Source of the DNA: Cryptomeria japonica
Taxonomy: Eukaryota; Streptophyta; Pinopsida; Cupressales; Cupressaceae
Direction of reading: 5' to 3'
Assembly (NCBI RefSeq): GCF_030272615.1
Contig: NW_026729195.1
Location: forward strand, 87,501-107,500
DNA: 20,000 nucleotides
Positions 16,401 to 20,000 of this stretch are shown in pieces. The position numbers and the translations under genes are program-made. The notes under the pieces were generated by a model. That model was not told the origin of the DNA. It did not search any database and saw only the letters and a list, made by a program, of their open reading frames with translations. Each line of letters begins with the position of its first letter. The stretch's first letter is position 1.

Positions 16401-18130
16401 TCCCTCTAGCCGTTGGGGCTTTCTCGCCGCATCCCTCGCCTCGCACCCCGATTGCTATTCGGTGAGGCTCCTCGGCCGCCTTGGAACTATCTGTGTATCG
16501 GACGCATCGCGGGATAAGGGGTTGGCAGTGGTAGTCGCCCCAAGCGCGTCCGATGCTTGGACCATTCCGAGGCGGCCCTGCAGCCTCTTCCGTCTAGCCG
16601 TTGGGGCCATCTCGCTGCATCCCCCACCTCGCACCACGATTGCTATGCGGTGAGGCTCCTTGGCCGCCTCGGAACTATCTGTGTATCGGACGCATCGCGG
16701 GATAAGGGGTTGTCACTGGTAGTCGCCCCAAGCGCGTCCGATGCTTGGACTATTCCGAGGCGGCCCTGCAGCCTCTTCCGTCTAGCCGTTGGGGCCATCT
16801 CGCCGCATCCCCCAGCTCCTCGGCCGCCTCGGAACTATCTGTGTATCGGACGCATCGCGGGATAAGGGGTTGGCAGTGGTAGTCGCCCCAAGCGCGTTCG
16901 ATGCTTGGACTATTCCGAGGCGGCCCCGCAGCCTCTTCCGTCTACCCTTTGGGGCCATCTCGCCGCATCCCTCGCCTCGCACCCCGATTGCTATGCGGTG
17001 AGGCTCCTCGGCCGCCTGGGAACTATCTTCGTATCGGATGCATCGCGGGATAAGGGGTTGTCACTGGTAGTCGCCCCAAGCGCGTCCGATGCTTGGACTA
17101 TTCCGAGGCGGCCCTGTGGCCTCTTCCGTCTAGCCGTTGGGGCCATCTCGCCGCATCCCTCACCTCGCACCCCCATTGCTATGCGGTGAGGCTCCTCGGC
17201 CGCCTTGGAACTGTCTTCGTATCGGAAGCATCGCGGGATAAGGGGTTGTCACTGGTAGTCGCCCCAAGCGCGTCCGATGCTTGGACTATTCCGAGGCGGC
17301 CCTGCAGCCTCTTCCGTCTAGCCGTTGGGGCCATCTCGCCGCATCCCCCACCTCGCACCCGGATTGCTATGCGGTGAGGCTCCTCGGCCGCCTTGGAACT
17401 ATCTTCGTATCGGACGCATCGCGGGATAAGGGGTTGTCACTGGTAGTCGCCCCAAGCGCGTCCGATGCTTGGACTATTCCGACGCGGCCCTGTGGCCTCT
17501 TCCGTCTAGCCGTTGGGGCCATCTCGCCGCATCCCCCACCTCGCACCCCGATTGCTATGCGGTGAGGCTCCTCGGCCGCCTTGGAACCATCTTCGTATCG
17601 GACGCATCGCGGGATGAGGGGTTGTCACTGGTAGTCGCCCCAAGCGCGTCCGATGCTTGGACCATTCCGAGGCGGCCCTGAAGCCTCTTCCGTCTAGCCG
17701 TTGGGGCCTTCCCGCCCCATCCCTCGCCTCGCACCCCCGATTGCTATGCGGTGAGGCTCCTCGGCCGCCTTGGAACCATCTGTGTATCGGACGCATCGCG
17801 GGATAAGGGGTTGGCACTGGTAGTCGCCCCAAGCGCGTCCGATGCTTGGAGCATTCCGAGGTGGCCCTGAAGCCTCTTCCGTCTAGCCGTTGGGGCCTTC
17901 CCGCCCCATCCCTCGCCTCGCACCCCGATTGATATGCGGTGAGGCTCCTCGGCTGCCTTGGAACTATCTGTGTATCGGACGCATCGCGGGATAAGGGGTT
18001 GGCACTGGTAGTCGTCCCAATCGCGTCCGATGCTTGGACCATTCCGAGGCGGCCCTGCAGCCTCTTCCGTTTAGCCGTCGGGGCCTTCCCGCCGCATCCC
18101 TCGCCTCGCATCCCGATTCCTATGCGGTGA
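13431..18130 (+). repeat. 188-bp tandem array (25 copies)
   Basis: The phrase GGATAAGGGG (one copy GGATGAGGGG) recurs at 13504 and then every 188 bp to 16700 (18 copies), then at 16860, 17048, 17236, 17424, 17612, 17801 and 17989. The 160-bp step at 16700-16860 is a 28-bp deletion and the 189-bp step is one extra C. Units carry CGATTGCTATGCGGTGAGGC, CGGCCGCCTTGGAACTATC, GGTAGTCGCCCCAAGCGCG and CTTCCGTCTAGCCGTTGGG. Copies up to about 16370 are nearly identical; later ones diverge. Because 188 is not a multiple of 3, the repeated 70-codon open frame in each unit is a by-product. Confidence 0.96.
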
Positions 18131-18367
18131 GTCTTCTCGGCCGCCGCGGAACTATACCTGTTATTGCTACTGCATCCTTCGGCTGGTAACCTCCTCTGCC
18201 GCCTTGGAACGTTCTCTTTGTCGGACGCGTCGCGGGATAAGGGGTTGGCACTGGTAGTCGCCCCAAGCGCGCCCGATGCATAGACCGCTCCGAGTTGACC
18301 TTGCTTTCAGCCTCTCACATGCATAGACCTCTCTGAGTCGACCCTGCAGCCTCTCACGTTTAGCCTT
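18131..18367 (+). repeat. Diverged 188-bp-type unit
   Basis: A decayed relative of the 188-bp repeat holds GCCGCCTTGGAACGTTCTC, GGATAAGGGG at 18235 and GGTAGTCGCCCCAAGCGCG. It is preceded by unrelated filler. A short CATGCATAGAC / CATGCATAGACC duplication follows near 18276-18330. Confidence 0.75.
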
Positions 18368-18670
18368 TGGAATCTCGCCTCACAACATGATTGCTATCCT
18401 TGATGCATCCCTTGCCTCGAGCCCTGATTGCTTTCTTGGCTGCATCCCTCCTCTCCTCACAGCCCGGTTGTCATCACTGCTTCATCCGTCGCTTCATGCA
18501 TTCTGGCTGCTGGGCCCTTCCCACCGCACACCTCGATTGCTATCTCTTCTGCATCACACACCCCGATTGCTATCTCTGCTACATCCCTCGGCTCTCACTT
18601 CTGCATCCTTCGCCTCCCACCTCGATTGCTATCAATGCTGCATCCGTAACCTCACACCCCGATTGCTATG
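18368..18670 (+). repeat. Degenerate short repeats (GATTGCTAT / TGCATCC)
   Basis: Phrases like CCCGATTGCTATCTCTGC and GCATCCCTCGGCTCTC recur at roughly 30-40-bp intervals. They match only the junction part of the 188-bp unit, as if that part had been amplified separately and then decayed. Confidence 0.7.
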
Positions 18671-18800
18671 CGGGGAGGCTCCTTGGCCGCCTTGGAAATT
18701 TCTGTGTGTCGGACGCACCGCGGGATAAGGGGTTGGCACTGGTAGTCGCCCCAAGTGCGCCCGATTCTTAGACCGCTTCGAGGTGACCTCGTAGCCTCTT
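18671..18800 (+). repeat. Last diverged 188-bp-type unit
   Basis: This fragment carries GCGGGGAGGCTCCTTGGCC, GGATAAGGGG at 18723 and GGTAGTCGCCCCAAGTGCG, then diverges after CCTCTTTCGTCCAGGC. It is the last recognisable relative of the array. Confidence 0.75.
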
Positions 18801-20000
18801 TCGTCCAGGCTTCCTGCCTTCAACGCCCTTTTTACACCTCGATTGCTATGCGCGGGCTCGTTGGCGTCTATCACCTCTCTGCGAAGAGTGGCACGATGAT
18901 TGTTGGGGTAAATCGTAGCAGTCCGATCTCTGGCCTTGGGCCATTGTGAGGGCTGATCGATTTCCTGTGCGCATCTCGTGTTCGCCCAGTAACAGACTCG
19001 ACGACTTGTAATCGGTCTTGTTCCCGATTGTTCCTGGAGGTAGTCTTCGGAACTCTTGGATTTGACCTGTCACTCGAACTGTCCTCTTCCGAGGATGCTT
19101 GTGTGTGTGTGCTTGTGCCATTTCCTTGGCGGTATTAACGAGATATTAAAGAGCGGAGTGAGCGCCTCGCCCAGCTATGTTTGGGGCTCTCACTCCCTTA
19201 CCTGGTGTGCGACCGCTTTGCACGTAGGTTGCGGAGCATCGCGACTCTTTCGATGTTTGGCGGTTGTCTTCCGGTGATGCGTTGGTCCCGAAGTGCACGT
19301 TACTAGCATTTCTGCCATTGTTCTCGATCTTTGGCACGTTCCTTCGTTGCAATTGGATATATATCTCCGTTTATACGCGCAGGCTTCTCCCGCCTATTCA
19401 GCGCTGTCCCACTCTCAGCACTCTCGTGGTCTCCTTGGCTTCTCTCTCCCGTGAGCGAGCTCTCTTCTCGAGTCTTTTCCATGTCCCATGGAGGTTGCCT
19501 TGCGAAATTCGGGCACACAAACGTGACCGGATAAGAGCGGAATTGCCTATGAGGAGAAGCTCACCTTAGGGAGCAGCAATGCCGAGTGTTTCGACAGAGG
19601 GTAGAGGGGGCGTTGTTTGGGCGGTTGCACAAAAGAGTGCTACGGTTGCACTGAAGGTTGCTTCTTCGTCTCCGACGAACTCTTCGAGGCAAAAAAGCTT
19701 GTATACGGGGTCGAGGTGGGACTGTTCGTGCGAGTTGCGCCACCAAAAGTGCGTAGGGGGCATATACCTGGGAAATGGATGTCTCTGAGTGGCCTTACTC
19801 GGTCGCGTGCACGGTGCATTCTCTAACGGCAGGACTGTCGCGAGCATGTGCGGTTCGGATGTTTTCGGGTAAAGGGTTCCGTACGGGATGTTCTTCCCAG
19901 GCTCCTGTGAACCGAGACTCTGCATCGTCGTGCTCCGGCTCCCGTGGGTGCTTCATGCCTCGTCGAGCTGTTTGTCGTGGACGATTAAGGCCGAGGCCTT
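18801..20000 (+). other. Unique 5' ETS sequence before 18S
   Basis: About 1.2 kb is non-repetitive and less GC-rich. It has a short GT run near 19100 and TATATAT near 19358 without a following G run. I find no 18S gene start, no tRNA and no convincing coding region; the longest frames are short, overlap on both strands and lack recognisable motifs. Confidence 0.55.

Larger units (their letters stand above)
13071..20000 (+). other. 5' external transcribed spacer of 35S pre-rRNA (inferred, partial)
   Basis: If promoter 13 is the gene promoter, everything from about 13071 to the window end is 5' ETS, at least 6.9 kb, because the conserved 18S start is not present. It contains the inverted repeat, the 188-bp array, degenerate repeats and unique sequence. 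The extent rests on motif position only; a start site further right with a different motif would shorten it. Confidence 0.6.

Noticed and set aside
13549-17681. Repeated 70-94-codon open frame starting MDHSEAALKPLPSSRW
   Set aside because: It recurs once per 188-bp unit, and 188 is not a multiple of 3, so it is a by-product of the DNA repeat inside an rRNA transcribed spacer.
19352-19372. TATATAT near 19358 as a further Pol I promoter
   Set aside because: It lacks the following GGGG and the conserved GAATCGGACAAAT upstream block.
18801-20000. Start of the 18S rRNA gene
   Set aside because: The conserved plant 18S start (TACCTGGTTGATCCTGCC) is not found before the window end.

Overview
This window is non-coding ribosomal DNA from a land plant. 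It is part of a very long intergenic spacer (IGS) plus most of the 5' external transcribed spacer (5' ETS) of a 35S (18S-5.8S-26S) rRNA locus. No protein-coding gene is supported. The anchors are two complete plant 5S rRNA genes on the minus strand (57-176 and 6091-6210) and a series of plant-type RNA polymerase I start motifs (TATATAGGGG) on the plus strand (8939 to 13077). The 26S gene should therefore lie to the left and the 18S gene to the right, both outside the window. The 5S sequence looks gymnosperm-like, and 5S genes sit inside the 35S spacer (linked, L-type organisation). From memory of the gymnosperm rDNA literature, linked 5S is on the same strand as 35S in Ginkgo and Ephedra and on the opposite strand in Podocarpus. 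The opposite orientation here would fit a podocarp-like conifer, but this is inference.

Layout. (1) 1-1431: 5S gene, GC-rich flank, A-rich degenerate stretch and start of a CACCC-rich minisatellite. This block recurs almost unchanged at 6035-7465, an offset of exactly 6,034 bp. (2) 1431-5650: GC-rich higher-order repeats built on the palindrome GGTGCGCACC, broken up by about seven AT-rich 120-bp modules. (3) 5650-6034: GC-rich flank leading to the second 5S gene. (4) 6995-8690: long CACCC minisatellite, G-rich on the minus strand. (5) 8700-12050: spacer-promoter zone with ten Pol I promoter copies, six in a 157-bp repeat family and four in a 311-bp family. An array of 38/52-bp palindromic units (9928-10554) separates the two families. 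(6) 12050-13430: three larger promoter repeats. The last promoter (13048-13077) is the likeliest gene promoter. (7) 13431-18130: 25 tandem copies of a 188-bp repeat, probably inside the 5' ETS. (8) 18130-20000: degenerate repeats, then unique ETS sequence. The 18S gene is not reached.

How it works together (inference): Pol I would initiate at 13071 and at the upstream spacer promoters, reading right towards 18S. Pol III would read both 5S genes leftwards, against the 35S direction. Most of the IGS looks like one ancestral sequence amplified repeatedly by unequal exchange, because short motifs such as AAGTCGGAAGTTGGG recur in nearly every repeat family.
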